64,000 nucleotides of DNA from Methylophilus rhizosphaerae (GCF_900100975.1 NZ_FNFX01000002.1:591749-655748), one strand, 5' to 3'; counted from the stretch's first letter, positions 17,781 through 26,352 are shown. Notes: generated from the sequence alone by a model not told the origin. Program-made: numbers and translations.

Positions 17781-19064
17781 CTAGAACTGGTATAACAGCG
17801 TCACCCAGCTTTTGGTCACATCCGGTTTGCGTGTGCTCGCGGCAGATGTCGCCCCCAGGATGTCATCTTCCCTGAATTGCGCATATTCCAGCTTTGCCTG
17901 GAATTGTGGCGTAAATTGATAAGCCAGTGACAGGTCCAGCTCATGGCCATAATCCTCCCCAGTCCCTGTCGGCGTCTGGAAATGCGTATCCGCAGACAGG
18001 TGATGCCACTCTGACAGTATGATCCATTGGTCTACCGTGCTGCCAAAAGTCACAAACCGGTCAACCATCCCCTGTCTGGGAGTAACCGAAAACATGTCTG
18101 CCCAGCCCTGGAACGGATGCAAGGTTGCCATTGGTGTCTGGAAAGCATACAAACCGTCATGACTGCCCAGCACTTCCTGGTCCACACGGGCAAACCACTG
18201 CTGATACCCCAGGCCCAGGCCAATCTTGCTGTAGGAAGCATCAATTTCCCGCGAACCGCCCTGGTAAGCCGTTTGCCTGGCATATTCAACGGTATGCAGC
18301 CAGCGCCAGTCAGGGTTAATGTCGATGGCACCATCAAAACGCAGGCCGATATCCTTATGGGCATTATCAGCCACACCGGTATTCTGGCCGGTATCTGCCT
18401 GATCGATAAAGTAGCCATAGGCCGTCACCGAAGCCTTGGGCAGATATTTATACGAGAAATGGGCAATATCAAAGTTGGTATTGCGGTATTTGCCGGTGGA
18501 TTGACGCAGGTGCTCGTAGTGACCGAACAGGATTTCCGAATTGCTTAAAGCGTGGTTGGTGACCGTCAGGCCATCGAATACCTGGGAAGATTGCCTGAAC
18601 ACAATATCACCGACAAAACGTGTGTTATCCAGCCGGATGATCTGCCGCCCCAGACGGACATTGGTTTTGGGAATCCCGGCATAATCGATGTACAACTGGT
18701 TGATGTCAGTGATTTCAGGGTCAGGCACCGTCGGCAACTGGCTCGGGTGGTTTTTGCCCAGGTTGTTGTCATAAAAATCCTGGTTCAAATGACTGATATT
18801 GATCAGTTGTGCCGTGATACTGGTATCAAAATAACTGGCCGTCTGCCAGCCAAGCAGCGTCTGCAAGGTAAACGCATTTGCATCGTCCGCCTTGTTCTCC
18901 TGATCCACATATTCATACCTCAGCCGGAATTGCGAGACTGACTTGCCCTGCACGATCGCATCGTAGACTGACTGCGCCTGGACAGGCGCAGCCGCCAGCA
19001 CGCCACAAGCATGCAAGGAAGCCAGAAGGCTATATAAAACAGGGAGATGGCGAGCGCGGAACAT
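17781..19064 (-). CDS. Outer-membrane beta-barrel porin (alginate-export-like)
   Basis: 427 aa with a signal peptide (VLAAAPVQA near residue 30), alternating amphipathic strands rich in aromatic residues and a terminal WVTLLYQF ending in Phe, the usual outer-membrane assembly signal. Segments such as FRLRYEYVDQENKADDANAFT and RLGRQIIRLDNTRFVGD resemble the alginate-export (AlgE-like) porin group. Solute unknown. It lies 117 bases downstream of the ammonium transporter on the same strand with no clear terminator between, so it may be partly co-expressed with it. Confidence 0.85.
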   Translation of the reverse strand: MFRARHLPVLYSLLASLHACGVLAAAPVQAQSVYDAIVQGKSVSQFRLRYEYVDQENKADDANAFTLQTLLGWQTASYFDTSITAQLINISHLNQDFYDNNLGKNHPSQLPTVPDPEITDINQLYIDYAGIPKTNVRLGRQIIRLDNTRFVGDIVFRQSSQVFDGLTVTNHALSNSEILFGHYEHLRQSTGKYRNTNFDIAHFSYKYLPKASVTAYGYFIDQADTGQNTGVADNAHKDIGLRFDGAIDINPDWRWLHTVEYARQTAYQGGSREIDASYSKIGLGLGYQQWFARVDQEVLGSHDGLYAFQTPMATLHPFQGWADMFSVTPRQGMVDRFVTFGSTVDQWIILSEWHHLSADTHFQTPTGTGEDYGHELDLSLAYQFTPQFQAKLEYAQFREDDILGATSAASTRKPDVTKSWVTLLYQF

Positions 19065-19181
19065 GCGTAATCCAGGTAATTAAACGAGGCTGAATATTAC
19101 GCATTCTCTATCCATCAGAAAAGTAAAATTTCAGAAAAGCAACCTTGCCGCTCAACCGGTATCCCTCTCAAGCGCAGAGCG

Positions 19182-20372
19182 CTAATCTGCCGATACAGCG
19201 GGGATTTTATGGATACTTAAATCCGCACCGTCAAACTCTGACTCGGCATCCAGCCGGATACCCACCAGTTTCTTCAGCAAGCCATACACGAGGCCCCCAC
19301 CTACCAGCGCAATGCTGACGGCTGTGAGCGTGCCCACCAATTGGCTCAGGAAGCTGACACCCCCCATGCCCCCCAGGCTGGTACAGCCAAAAATACCGGC
19401 GGCAATCCCGCCCCAGGCGCCACATAAACCGTGTAGCGGCCATACACCCAGCACATCGTCGATCTTCAAACGATTTTGCGTGAGCGTAAATGCCCACACG
19501 AATAATGCACCGGCTACCGCACCGGTCACCAGCGCACCCAGCGGATGCATGACATCAGAACCGGCACACACCGCCACCAAGCCGGCCAATGGGCCATTGT
19601 GGACAAAGCCAGGGTCATTTTTGCCCAAGAACAGGGCGGCCAGTGTACCGCCAACCAGCGCCATCAGTGAATTGACTGCGACCAGGCCGGAGATGTGCTG
19701 GATTGCCTGTGCGGACATCACATTAAAACCGAACCAGCCTACGGTCAGTATCCATGCACCCAGCGCCAGAAAAGGAATATTGGATGGTGGATATGCATGC
19801 AAACGGCCATCCTTGGTATAGCGACCATTGCGGGCGCCTAGCAATAACACTGCCGCCAGCGCTATCCAGCCGCCCATCGCATGCACTACGGTGGAGCCGG
19901 CAAAATCATGGAATCTGGCGCCAAAGCTGGCATTTAGCCAATCCTGGAAGCCAAAATGGTTGTTCCAGGCCATGCCTTCAAAAAATGGGTAGATAAAGCC
20001 GACGATCAGGAACGTTGCCGCCATTTGCGGATTGAACCTGGCACGCTCGGCAATACCCCCGGAGATAATGGCCGGAATCGCTGCAGCAAAAGTCAGCAGG
20101 AAAAAGAATTTGACCAGGTCATAGCCGTGGTGCGCGGCCAATAACGCTGCCCCACTGAAAAAATGTACCCCGTAGGCAATCCCATAGCCAATAAAGAAAT
20201 AGGCGATGGTAGAGACAGCAAAATCCACCATGATTTTAACCAGCGCATTGACCTGGTTTTTCTGGCGCACGGTACCCACTTCCAGGAAGGCAAACCCGGC
20301 ATGCATGGCCAGTACCATGATGGCGCCCAATAACACAAACAAAACATCATTCGCGGACATTAACGCTTCCAT
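19182..20372 (-). CDS. amt: Ammonium transporter
   Basis: 396-residue eleven-helix Amt/Mep/Rh channel for ammonium uptake. Signatures: FAFLEVGTVRQKN, the AIISGGIAERARF segment, DFAGSTVVHAMGGW with the first pore histidine, and VWPLHGLCGAWGG with the second. The C-terminal cytoplasmic tail is short and ends near DADSEFDGAD-like acidic residues, as in other Amt proteins. No glnK is adjacent. ATG 20372 follows GGAGAGCGAA. Upstream there is a sigma-54 promoter and two NtrC-type sites, so transcription should rise in nitrogen limitation. Confidence 0.95.
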   Translation of the reverse strand: MEALMSANDVLFVLLGAIMVLAMHAGFAFLEVGTVRQKNQVNALVKIMVDFAVSTIAYFFIGYGIAYGVHFFSGAALLAAHHGYDLVKFFFLLTFAAAIPAIISGGIAERARFNPQMAATFLIVGFIYPFFEGMAWNNHFGFQDWLNASFGARFHDFAGSTVVHAMGGWIALAAVLLLGARNGRYTKDGRLHAYPPSNIPFLALGAWILTVGWFGFNVMSAQAIQHISGLVAVNSLMALVGGTLAALFLGKNDPGFVHNGPLAGLVAVCAGSDVMHPLGALVTGAVAGALFVWAFTLTQNRLKIDDVLGVWPLHGLCGAWGGIAAGIFGCTSLGGMGGVSFLSQLVGTLTAVSIALVGGGLVYGLLKKLVGIRLDAESEFDGADLSIHKIPAVSAD

Positions 20373-20441
20373 TTCGCTCTCCGAACAGAATCAATCATCA
20401 GGCGCTGAAAATACGCCTTTTTAAAAGTGCGGAATGGAAAA

Positions 20442-20456
20442 GCAATTATCAGACCA
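20442..20456 (-). promoter_or_regulatory. Sigma-54 promoter of amt
   Basis: Minus-strand TGGTCTGATAATTGC has the -24 GG and -12 GC at the required 10-base spacing, with the full TTGC at -12. The -24 box departs from TGGCAC in three places. The predicted start is near 20430, leaving a leader of about 58 bases before the amt ATG. Confidence 0.6.
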
Positions 20457-20506
20457 TATTTATCCGGCTGATTTTAAAGGAGTTTATTTCCAGGATGCTC
20501 AGTACA

Positions 20507-20553
20507 TGCACCAGCAAGGCGCAAACGCCCGTGCATTGCACACTTATGGTGCA
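20507..20553. promoter_or_regulatory. Tandem NtrC-type enhancer sites of amt
   Basis: TGCACC-AGCAA-GGCGCA (20507-20523) matches the NtrC consensus TGCACC-N5-GGTGCA in 11 of 12 fixed bases. TGCAC-N7-GTGCA (20537-20553) matches in 10 of 12. Centres are 30 bases apart (about three helical turns) and lie near -85 and -115 of the predicted sigma-54 start, a classic enhancer geometry. Confidence 0.65.
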
Positions 20554-20561
20554 AATGCACC

Positions 20562-21236
20562 TCACATGATTTCCACTGGCTGCAGTTGCTTGAGCATGGC
20601 TTCTGCCTCAGGATGGGCGGCCCAGAAATAATAAAACTCGCGCACGGCATTGAGGAATAAATGGCGTGTATGCCTGAGATTGAACAATGGCAAGGTCGCA
20701 TCGGCAGTAATGCGATAGGCGTTTTTTTCCGACAGGGGTGCATCGCGCATGCGTAATAGCATCAGCTTGGCCATACGCGTGCGCACTTCAATATCCATGT
20801 CCAGTTTATGATCCATGGCTTTCAGCGCCTTGACATACCCATTAAGCGCCCATAATTCAGAAGTGGCGAACTTCTCGGATTGCAGGGTAGGCCACACCGA
20901 TTGCAAATCAATCACCGCCGGCTGCCAGCCGATGGCATGTAACTCAAACCCCACCGTATCGGCATATTGCATCACCGCTTTGACATCGCCGCGCCAGAAC
21001 GGGTAAAACTCGCGGATAATGGTCAGCATTTCCGGCCACGCCTGTGCGGGCTTACCTTCGAGGCAATCGTCCACCGCCTTGCGGTACACCGCACTGCTAC
21101 ATTCCTGATCCGCCAGCATCGGGCACAATTCGGCCAGTACCGCGTCGCGCTGAGCCATAATCGCGTCATCCGCGCCTTTGCCGTGCAATAAATTATAATA
21201 GGCCTGAATAGCGTCTGTTTCGCGTGATGAACTCAT
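20562..21236 (-). CDS. Conserved hypothetical soluble protein
   Basis: 224 aa, helical, acidic, without signal peptide or membrane helix. I do not recognise a family. Visible features: four cysteines in the first half (ELCPML, QECSSA, DDCLEG), tryptophan-rich segments (FYPFWRGDVKAVMQYADTVG; FYYFWAAHPEAEAM) and a middle part rich in Leu and Ala that may form helical repeats. ATG 21236 (MSSSRETD) is the likely start; no good ribosome site is seen. It stands alone between the amt control region, which its 3' end borders, and gluQ's DUF3301 neighbour in the opposite direction. Confidence 0.7.
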   Translation of the reverse strand: MSSSRETDAIQAYYNLLHGKGADDAIMAQRDAVLAELCPMLADQECSSAVYRKAVDDCLEGKPAQAWPEMLTIIREFYPFWRGDVKAVMQYADTVGFELHAIGWQPAVIDLQSVWPTLQSEKFATSELWALNGYVKALKAMDHKLDMDIEVRTRMAKLMLLRMRDAPLSEKNAYRITADATLPLFNLRHTRHLFLNAVREFYYFWAAHPEAEAMLKQLQPVEIM

Positions 21237-21326
21237 AGCACACTGCATTTACTGAATTAACAAGGATATTGATTTTGAACTTCAATCATACACCGAAAAG
21301 TGGCTCCGGCTTGCAGGAGGCCTCAT

Positions 21327-21635
21327 ATGGCTGAGTGGTCATTACTAGCAATCGTCATCACCGGTGCCTGGTTCTGGATGGACTCGATCGCCAAGCGCGA
21401 AATCGCCTTGAACATCGGCCGCCAATTGTCAGAGCGCTGTCACCTGCAATTCCTGGATGAAACAGTGGCCTGTTCACATATCGGATTTGCCAGGGATGGC
21501 AATGGGCGCATGCAATTACAGCGTACCTATACTTTTGATGTCTCCAGCCACGGCAGTGAACGCATGGCCTGCCATCTGCAATTGCGCGGCAAACAACTGG
21601 TCGCCTGGCATATCCCGCCTTACGTCACACAATAG
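21327..21635 (+). CDS. DUF3301-family small membrane protein
   Basis: 102 aa with one N-terminal membrane helix (WSLLAIVITGAWFWMDSI) and a basic, Cys-containing soluble part (RQLSERCHLQFLDETVACS; RTYTFDVSSHGSERM), the pattern of DUF3301 proteins. Function unknown. ATG 21327 follows AGGAGG by 8 bases, so the longer in-frame ORF from 21300 is not used. It precedes gluQ by 12 bases and is probably cotranscribed with it and hslO. Confidence 0.8.
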   Translation: MAEWSLLAIVITGAWFWMDSIAKREIALNIGRQLSERCHLQFLDETVACSHIGFARDGNGRMQLQRTYTFDVSSHGSERMACHLQLRGKQLVAWHIPPYVTQ

Positions 21636-21647
21636 GCACTCCCTCGC

Positions 21648-22544
21648 ATGGTCATTGGACGCTTTGCGCCTTCCCCCACCGGCCCCTTGCATTTCGGCTC
21701 ACTGGTCGCCGCCGTGGCGAGTTATTGCGATGCCAGAAGCCAAGGTGGGCAATGGCTATTGCGCATGGAAGATGTGGATACCACACGCCGTGTTGCCGGT
21801 GCCAGCGATGAGATCATTGCAGCCTTGCATCGTTACGGTTTTGTCTGGGATGGTGAAATGATTTACCAAAGCCGGCGCAGTGATCTTTACCAGCAGGCGC
21901 TGGACTTTCTGCGGGATAAAAATCTGGCTTACCCGTGCACCTGCTCGCGCAAGGAGATTGCCGACTCCAGTACCCGGCAAGGCATAGAGGGTGCGATTTA
22001 TCCGGGCACTTGCCGGCAACATCCGGCGAAAGCTGGCATACCTGCAGCCTGGCGCTTGCAAACGTCTGATAAGGACATCTGCTTCCAGGATAAGGTTCAG
22101 GGCCGGCAGCAACACACGATGGCCACCGATATCGGCGATTTCGTGATCAAGCGTGCCGATGGTTTATTCAGTTACCAGTTAGCCGTCGTTGTCGATGATG
22201 CCTTGCAGGGCGTCACGCATGTGGTGCGCGGCGCAGATTTACTTCACTCCACAACGCGCCAGATCTATTTGCAGCAATTACTCGGCTACGCCACACCAGT
22301 CTATGCGCATATTCCACTGGTAATGAATACCGCAGGGCAAAAACTGAGCAAGCAGAATCTCGCCAAAGCGTTACCCGCCGATAATGTGGAAACAGTGCTG
22401 ATTGAGGCGCTACGCTTTTTGCAGCAGCCGCTACCGGACAATATCCACACCCGTTCATTGCATGCTATCTGGCAATGGGCATACACTCACTGGCAATTGC
22501 CAAAGAACACTATTGCGCACGGTAAAGCCAGTCATCAATGGTAA
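21648..22544 (+). CDS. gluQ: Glutamyl-Q tRNA(Asp) synthetase
   Basis: 298-residue GluRS paralogue lacking the anticodon-binding half. It glutamylates queuosine-34 of tRNA-Asp. Motifs: FAPSPTGPLHFGSL (HIGH-type), LRMEDVDT, the zinc-site cysteines in YPCTCSRKEI and YPGTCR, and the KLSKQN (KMSKS-like) loop at about 240. Length is normal for the family. It lies 9 bases before hslO. Confidence 0.95.
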   Translation: MVIGRFAPSPTGPLHFGSLVAAVASYCDARSQGGQWLLRMEDVDTTRRVAGASDEIIAALHRYGFVWDGEMIYQSRRSDLYQQALDFLRDKNLAYPCTCSRKEIADSSTRQGIEGAIYPGTCRQHPAKAGIPAAWRLQTSDKDICFQDKVQGRQQHTMATDIGDFVIKRADGLFSYQLAVVVDDALQGVTHVVRGADLLHSTTRQIYLQQLLGYATPVYAHIPLVMNTAGQKLSKQNLAKALPADNVETVLIEALRFLQQPLPDNIHTRSLHAIWQWAYTHWQLPKNTIAHGKASHQW

Positions 22545-22553
22545 AATAGCCGC

Positions 22554-23426
22554 ATGACCCAAACGATTTCCCCGGACCAACTGCATCCCTTTATTTTTGA
22601 GCACTCGGCAGTACGCGGCAACTGCGTACACCTGGATCAAAGCCTGTTTACCGCACTGGAACACCAACCGTTAGCACCTGCCCTGAAACAGGTGATCGGT
22701 GAATTTGCCGCCGCCAGCGTGCTGCTCACCTCCACCCTGAAAATGCAGGGCAAGCTGATCCTGCAATTGCAAAGCAGGGGCGCACTGCAACTGCTGGTGG
22801 TGGAATGCACTTCTGCGCTGGATATCCGTGCTACCGCCAAGGTGCAGGAAGAATTGCAAGGCGGCCATTTGACCGACTGGCTGGAACAGGGCCAGCTAGT
22901 GATTACCCTGATGCCGGAAGAAGGCGAACCTTACCAGGGCATCGTGCCCCTGGAAGGCGATAATATCGCCAGCATGCTGGAAAACTACATGCTGCGCTCG
23001 CAGCAGATTGAAACGCGCCTGTGGCTCACCGCCGAAGGTGATCACGCCGCCGGCTTACTGCTGCAAAAGCTGCCGCAACAACAGGAACAAGACCTGGACT
23101 GCTGGAACCGCGTCCAGCATCTGGCCGGCACCGTGACCAACCGCGAACTGCTGGACCTGGACACGCAAACCCTGCTGCAACGCCTGTTTGCTGAAGAAGA
23201 TGTGCGTTTGTTTGACGGGCGCAATATCCGGGCGTTCTGTAGCTGCTCGCAGGAAAGTGTCACCAATATGCTGCAACTACTGGGCCTGGCCGAAGTGCGC
23301 AGTATCCTGGAAGAACAAGGCAGCGTGCAAATTCAGTGCGACTTCTGCAACAAGCACTATGTGGTCGATGAAGAAGAGGCTTTAGCCTTGTTCAGCGACG
23401 ACGATGACCACAAAATCACACACTAG
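22554..23426 (+). CDS. hslO: Redox-regulated chaperonin Hsp33
   Basis: 290-residue cytoplasmic holdase activated by oxidation. The C-terminal zinc site is complete: CSCS (about 226-229) and CDFCNKHY (about 262-265). The N-terminal part FIFEHSAVRGNCVHLDQSL and LLTSTLKMQGKLILQLQ is typical. The tail is acidic (FSDDDDH). Expected to protect proteins during peroxide plus heat stress. Converges with the trmH-type gene, with only 17 bases between their ends. Confidence 0.95.
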   Translation: MTQTISPDQLHPFIFEHSAVRGNCVHLDQSLFTALEHQPLAPALKQVIGEFAAASVLLTSTLKMQGKLILQLQSRGALQLLVVECTSALDIRATAKVQEELQGGHLTDWLEQGQLVITLMPEEGEPYQGIVPLEGDNIASMLENYMLRSQQIETRLWLTAEGDHAAGLLLQKLPQQQEQDLDCWNRVQHLAGTVTNRELLDLDTQTLLQRLFAEEDVRLFDGRNIRAFCSCSQESVTNMLQLLGLAEVRSILEEQGSVQIQCDFCNKHYVVDEEEALALFSDDDDHKITH

Positions 23427-23443
23427 GAAGTCACACACCAGGG

Positions 23444-24235
23444 TTACGCTGACAGGCGTTGGCGCTGGCATTCAAACAGGGCAATCGCCGTGGCTGCCGC
23501 CGCATTGAGCGACTCCAGCGCCAGTACGCCCTGATGTGCCATCGGAATCGTGACGCAAGCCTTTACGGCAGACTGCAAGGCCGGTGAAATACCGGCGCCC
23601 TCATTACCGACCACAAACAACACTGGCTCAGACAAAGGCTGCTCATACAAGCTTTCGCCCTGCATGGCCAGCGCCAGGGTCTTGCCGGGAAAGTTTTTCA
23701 CCAGTGCTTCCGCCTCGACATTCTCAACCACCGGCAAAATCAATTGCGCCCCCTGCCCGCCACGTAAAGCCTTGGGCGACCAGGCATCAGTGCAGCCTTT
23801 AGTCAGGTAAGCCACTTGCACGCCGGCCGCCGCCGCCGTGCGCAGCATGCTGCCCAGGTTGCCAGGGTCCTGGATATCTTCAATCAATAGGGCAAAATCC
23901 ACAGCTTGCGGTAATGGCAATTCCGGCACAGGAACCAGGGCCATAATCCCGCTACTGCTGGCCACCGGTGCCAGATCGGCAAACATCAAAGTCGGCAGCA
24001 TCATGGTATCCACATCGGCCAGTTGCTGCAGCAAATCGGTCGCTTCAAGACTGCTTTTCCCCTCTGGAATAATCAGTAACTGGGGTTCGCCTTGTGTTTG
24101 CACATAAGCTTCAATCAGGTGCACGCCCTCAAGCAGGGTGACTTTTTCTTTTTTACGTTCACGGGCATTATCCGCAAGTTTGCGCAAGTGTTTGTAGACA
24201 GGGTTATCGCGGGAGGTAATGTGTTTGAATGCCAT
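23444..24235 (-). CDS. TrmH/SpoU-family RNA 2'-O-methyltransferase
   Basis: 263-residue SPOUT methyltransferase. N-terminal substrate-binding domain (HITSRDNPVYKHLRKLADNARERKKEKVTLLEGVHLI) followed by the knotted SAM domain with motif 1 LLIEDIQDPGNLGSMLRTAAAAGV, motif 2 LFVVGNEGAGIS and motif 3 VTIPM...LESLNAAAATAIALFE. RlmB/TsnR-like; the modified RNA position cannot be told. ATG 24235 begins the conserved MAFKHITS; upstream in-frame codons look non-coding in style. Confidence 0.9.
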   Translation of the reverse strand: MAFKHITSRDNPVYKHLRKLADNARERKKEKVTLLEGVHLIEAYVQTQGEPQLLIIPEGKSSLEATDLLQQLADVDTMMLPTLMFADLAPVASSSGIMALVPVPELPLPQAVDFALLIEDIQDPGNLGSMLRTAAAAGVQVAYLTKGCTDAWSPKALRGGQGAQLILPVVENVEAEALVKNFPGKTLALAMQGESLYEQPLSEPVLFVVGNEGAGISPALQSAVKACVTIPMAHQGVLALESLNAAAATAIALFECQRQRLSA

Positions 24236-24275
24236 GCGGGGATTATACGTGAATTGATAAAGAGGGTACCCACCA

Positions 24276-24473
24276 TCACGGCCTGCCGGCGCCCTTGCGT
24301 TGCTCAATAAAATAAGCGGAAGCTGGGGTGTCCTGTTCTTTGCCTTCTTTCTTATGGGCAAGAAAAGAAAAATAACTCACTGAAAAAGCGAAACAAAACA
24401 CAACATAACCCGCCAATGCAAAAAATCTGAGAATGCCACTACACCCCCTCCAACCAGCCACTATGAGCCCCAT
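24276..24473 (-). CDS. Possible small single-helix membrane protein
   Basis: 65-codon frame between the methyltransferase and rsuA. It encodes one strong hydrophobic helix (LRFFALAGYVVFCFAFSVSYF) followed by a charged tail (HKKEGKEQD). The layout is plausible for a small inner-membrane protein, but I see no convincing ribosome site and no homologue comes to mind. It may be chance. Confidence 0.25.
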   Translation of the reverse strand: MGLIVAGWRGCSGILRFFALAGYVVFCFAFSVSYFSFLAHKKEGKEQDTPASAYFIEQRKGAGRP

Positions 24474-24490
24474 TCACGTATAATCCCGCC

Positions 24491-25204
24491 ATGGCAAAAA
24501 AACTGGATTTAGAACGCATCCTCCACCGGCAAGGCTTTGGTACACGCAAGATGTGCCGCATCCTGATTGTGAATGAAGAGGTCACCGTCAATGGTGCTCT
24601 GTGTGATGATCCCGACGCGACTTTTGAGCTGGATAACCTGGATTTCACCGTGCAGGGAGAGGCTTGGCAATATCGTGAACATAGCTATCTCATGATGCAC
24701 AAACCGGCACATTACGAGTGCACACATAAAACCCAGTTTCATCCGACGATTTATACCTTGCTGCCTGCCCCGCTGGTGGAACGCGGCATTCAGTGCATAG
24801 GGCGGCTGGACGAAGATACCACCGGCCTGATCCTGTTATCGGACGATGGCCAGTTTATCCACAAGATCAGCTCACCCAAGCATCATGTGCCGAAAGTCTA
24901 TGCCGTTGACTGCAAACATCCGGTCAGTGATGAACAATTGCAAACCCTGTTGTCAGGCGTGCAACTGGTGGATGAAGACCAGACCATTGCGGCCCTGGAG
25001 ATTGTGCGTATCTCGGAAAACATGATTCATATGACACTGGCAGAAGGCAAATATCACCAGGTCAAACGCATGGTTGCCGCCATTGGTAACCGGGTAGAAC
25101 ACTTAAAGCGTATCAGGATTGGCCAGCTCGTTTTACCGGAAGACCTGTTGCCAGGCGAATGGCGCTGGCTTTCCGGACAGGACCTGGCAGCCTTAAACTC
25201 TTGA
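24491..25204 (+). CDS. rsuA: 16S rRNA pseudouridine(516) synthase
   Basis: 237 aa with an N-terminal S4 RNA-binding domain (LDLERILHRQGFGTRKMCRILI) and the RsuA/RluE catalytic core: GRLDEDTTGLILLSDDG carries the catalytic Asp, KVYAVD and EGKYHQVKRM complete the family marks. It isomerises U516 of 16S rRNA. Alternative would be an RluE/F-like 23S enzyme; length and the N-terminal S4 part favour RsuA. Confidence 0.88.
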   Translation: MAKKLDLERILHRQGFGTRKMCRILIVNEEVTVNGALCDDPDATFELDNLDFTVQGEAWQYREHSYLMMHKPAHYECTHKTQFHPTIYTLLPAPLVERGIQCIGRLDEDTTGLILLSDDGQFIHKISSPKHHVPKVYAVDCKHPVSDEQLQTLLSGVQLVDEDQTIAALEIVRISENMIHMTLAEGKYHQVKRMVAAIGNRVEHLKRIRIGQLVLPEDLLPGEWRWLSGQDLAALNS

Positions 25205-25249
25205 TGGCTTAACCATAGATATAATAGATATATTAAACAAAGGAGTTAT

Positions 25250-25567
25250 ATGACTTGGCTGGTACTTGTAATTGCCGGTTTATTCGAAACCGCCTGGGCG
25301 ATTGGCTTGAAGTACACGGAGGGATTTTCGCGTTTCTGGCCCTCTTTCTGGACCATTGTGGCCATGGTTATCAGCGTCTGGTTGCTCGGCTTATGCATGA
25401 AAGCCCTGCCAGTGGGAACCGCTTATGCAGTCTGGGTAGGCATAGGTGCAGTAGGTACGGTGATTCTAGGCATTCTGCTGTTTAATGAGCCCGTCTCCCC
25501 GTTGCGGATTATCAGCCTGTTATTGATTATTGCCGGCATCATCGGTTTAAAGCTGGCCTCTGGCTGA
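25250..25567 (+). CDS. sugE: SMR-family guanidinium/quaternary amine exporter
   Basis: 105-residue four-helix small multidrug resistance protein. [20 protein letters not shown] contains the essential Glu13 in helix 1, and the helix-2/3 sequence [19 protein letters not shown] is of the SugE/Gdx subtype, now known to exchange guanidinium for protons. AAAGGAGTT precedes the ATG. Only 45 bases separate it from rsuA and I see no ykkC or mini-ykkC guanidine riboswitch there. Confidence 0.93.
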   Translation: MTWLVLVIAGLFETAWAIGLKYTEGFSRFWPSFWTIVAMVISVWLLGLCMKALPVGTAYAVWVGIGAVGTVILGILLFNEPVSPLRIISLLLIIAGIIGLKLASG

Positions 25568-25584
25568 AAACGCCCTGTCATCGT

Positions 25585-25614
25585 GAAAAAAGGTGGCCAG
25601 AGCCACCTTTTTTC
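25585..25614 (+). terminator. Intrinsic terminator after sugE
   Basis: 13-bp perfect stem GAAAAAAGGTGGC / GCCACCTTTTTTC with CAGA loop; the 3' arm supplies the T run on the plus strand and the 5' arm does so on the minus strand, so it can serve both directions. Confidence 0.88.
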
Positions 25615-25790
25615 ATACCTGCATGTTCCATCCGCCCGGTACGCCACGCAGCGTGCGACAATTATTCGTCCGGCAAGTCAACCAGGTTAAGGACGAATGC
25701 GGTCGACATATGATGTTCAAACAGGATTAATTCCTGTTTGGTATCTTGCTGCTGCAGGTCACCACGGGAGAGTCGCCCCTCCCGATCTGT

Positions 25791-26204
25791 TCATTGCGTG
25801 CCAGCTCCATCTGCAGTACTGCCATCGGCAGAGGGTTCATTTTCAATCAAGGTATCGGCTTCCGAAACCGGGATAGCTGCAGACTCGTACCGCCATTGGC
25901 CCAGCACCGCATAAACCCCTTCAGCCTCTTTGGCAATATTGGTGGCCGTTTCAGCATCCTGCTTGGAACCAACCGGCCCGGATAACTTCACCACGCCCTT
26001 GGCATCTGCATCCACTTGCAGGGAAGAAGCATCAATGCCGTGATTCTGCAGGCTGGTTTTGACGTTCTGTACCACAACATCACCAGGCAGGAAATTGTAC
26101 ATCGGCTCACTTCTGGGTAAATCGGCAGCCAGTCCGCTGGTGCTGGCACACATTAATATTGCGACTAATACACCACTTTTCAGATATACATTTGTTTTTT
26201 TCAT
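25791..26204 (-). CDS. Periplasmic BON-domain protein
   Basis: 137 aa with a signal peptide (ILMCASTSGLAA, cleavage near 27) and a single BON domain (about 45-110: VVVQNVKTSLQNHGIDASSLQV, GVVKLSGPVGSKQDAETATNIAKEAEGV). BON proteins such as OsmY bind phospholipid or stabilise the envelope under stress. The C-terminal tail (EPSADGSTADGAG) is low-complexity. In the same frame after the TGA a further 42 sense codons run to a TAA at 25662. A second BON gene lies upstream with 148 bases between. Confidence 0.85.
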   Translation of the reverse strand: MKKTNVYLKSGVLVAILMCASTSGLAADLPRSEPMYNFLPGDVVVQNVKTSLQNHGIDASSLQVDADAKGVVKLSGPVGSKQDAETATNIAKEAEGVYAVLGQWRYESAAIPVSEADTLIENEPSADGSTADGAGTQ

Positions 26205-26230
26205 GATGTGTCCTTTCTGTTACTTAAGGT

Positions 26231-26289
26231 GGCGAGCTATCCATGTCTTCCCGAGGATGAATCGTCAACACATGTTTGGATAGCCCGCC
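26231..26289 (-). other. Structured leader hairpin upstream of the BON gene
   Basis: GGCGAGCTATCCA (26231-26243) and TGGATAGCCCGCC (26277-26289) pair over 12 of 13 bases around a 33-base loop. It lies in the 5' leader side of the minus-strand BON gene and is not followed by a T run, so it is not a terminator. It could be a leader structure or an RNA end-protecting stem. Confidence 0.4.
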
Positions 26290-26291
26290 GT

Positions 26292-26335
26292 AAAAAAAAG
26301 CGCAAGCCACTACGTTGGGAGAGGATATGGCTTGC
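26292..26335 (-). terminator. Intrinsic terminator after the EF-hand/BON gene
   Basis: On the minus strand GCAAGCCA (26335-26328), an 18-base loop, TGGCTTGC (26309-26302) and a run of eight T (26299-26292). It lies just after the stop of the EF-hand/BON gene. Confidence 0.65.
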
Positions 26336-26352
26336 AAAGGGGTGTTTTCAGG

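Noticed and set aside
17781..20372. Sigma-54 promoter directly before the porin gene
   Set aside because: No GG-N10-GC pair with acceptable flanks found in the 117-base gap; readthrough from amt is the simpler idea.
25205..25249. Guanidine riboswitch upstream of sugE
   Set aside because: The 45-base gap has no paired hairpins with ACGR loops and no room for ykkC.
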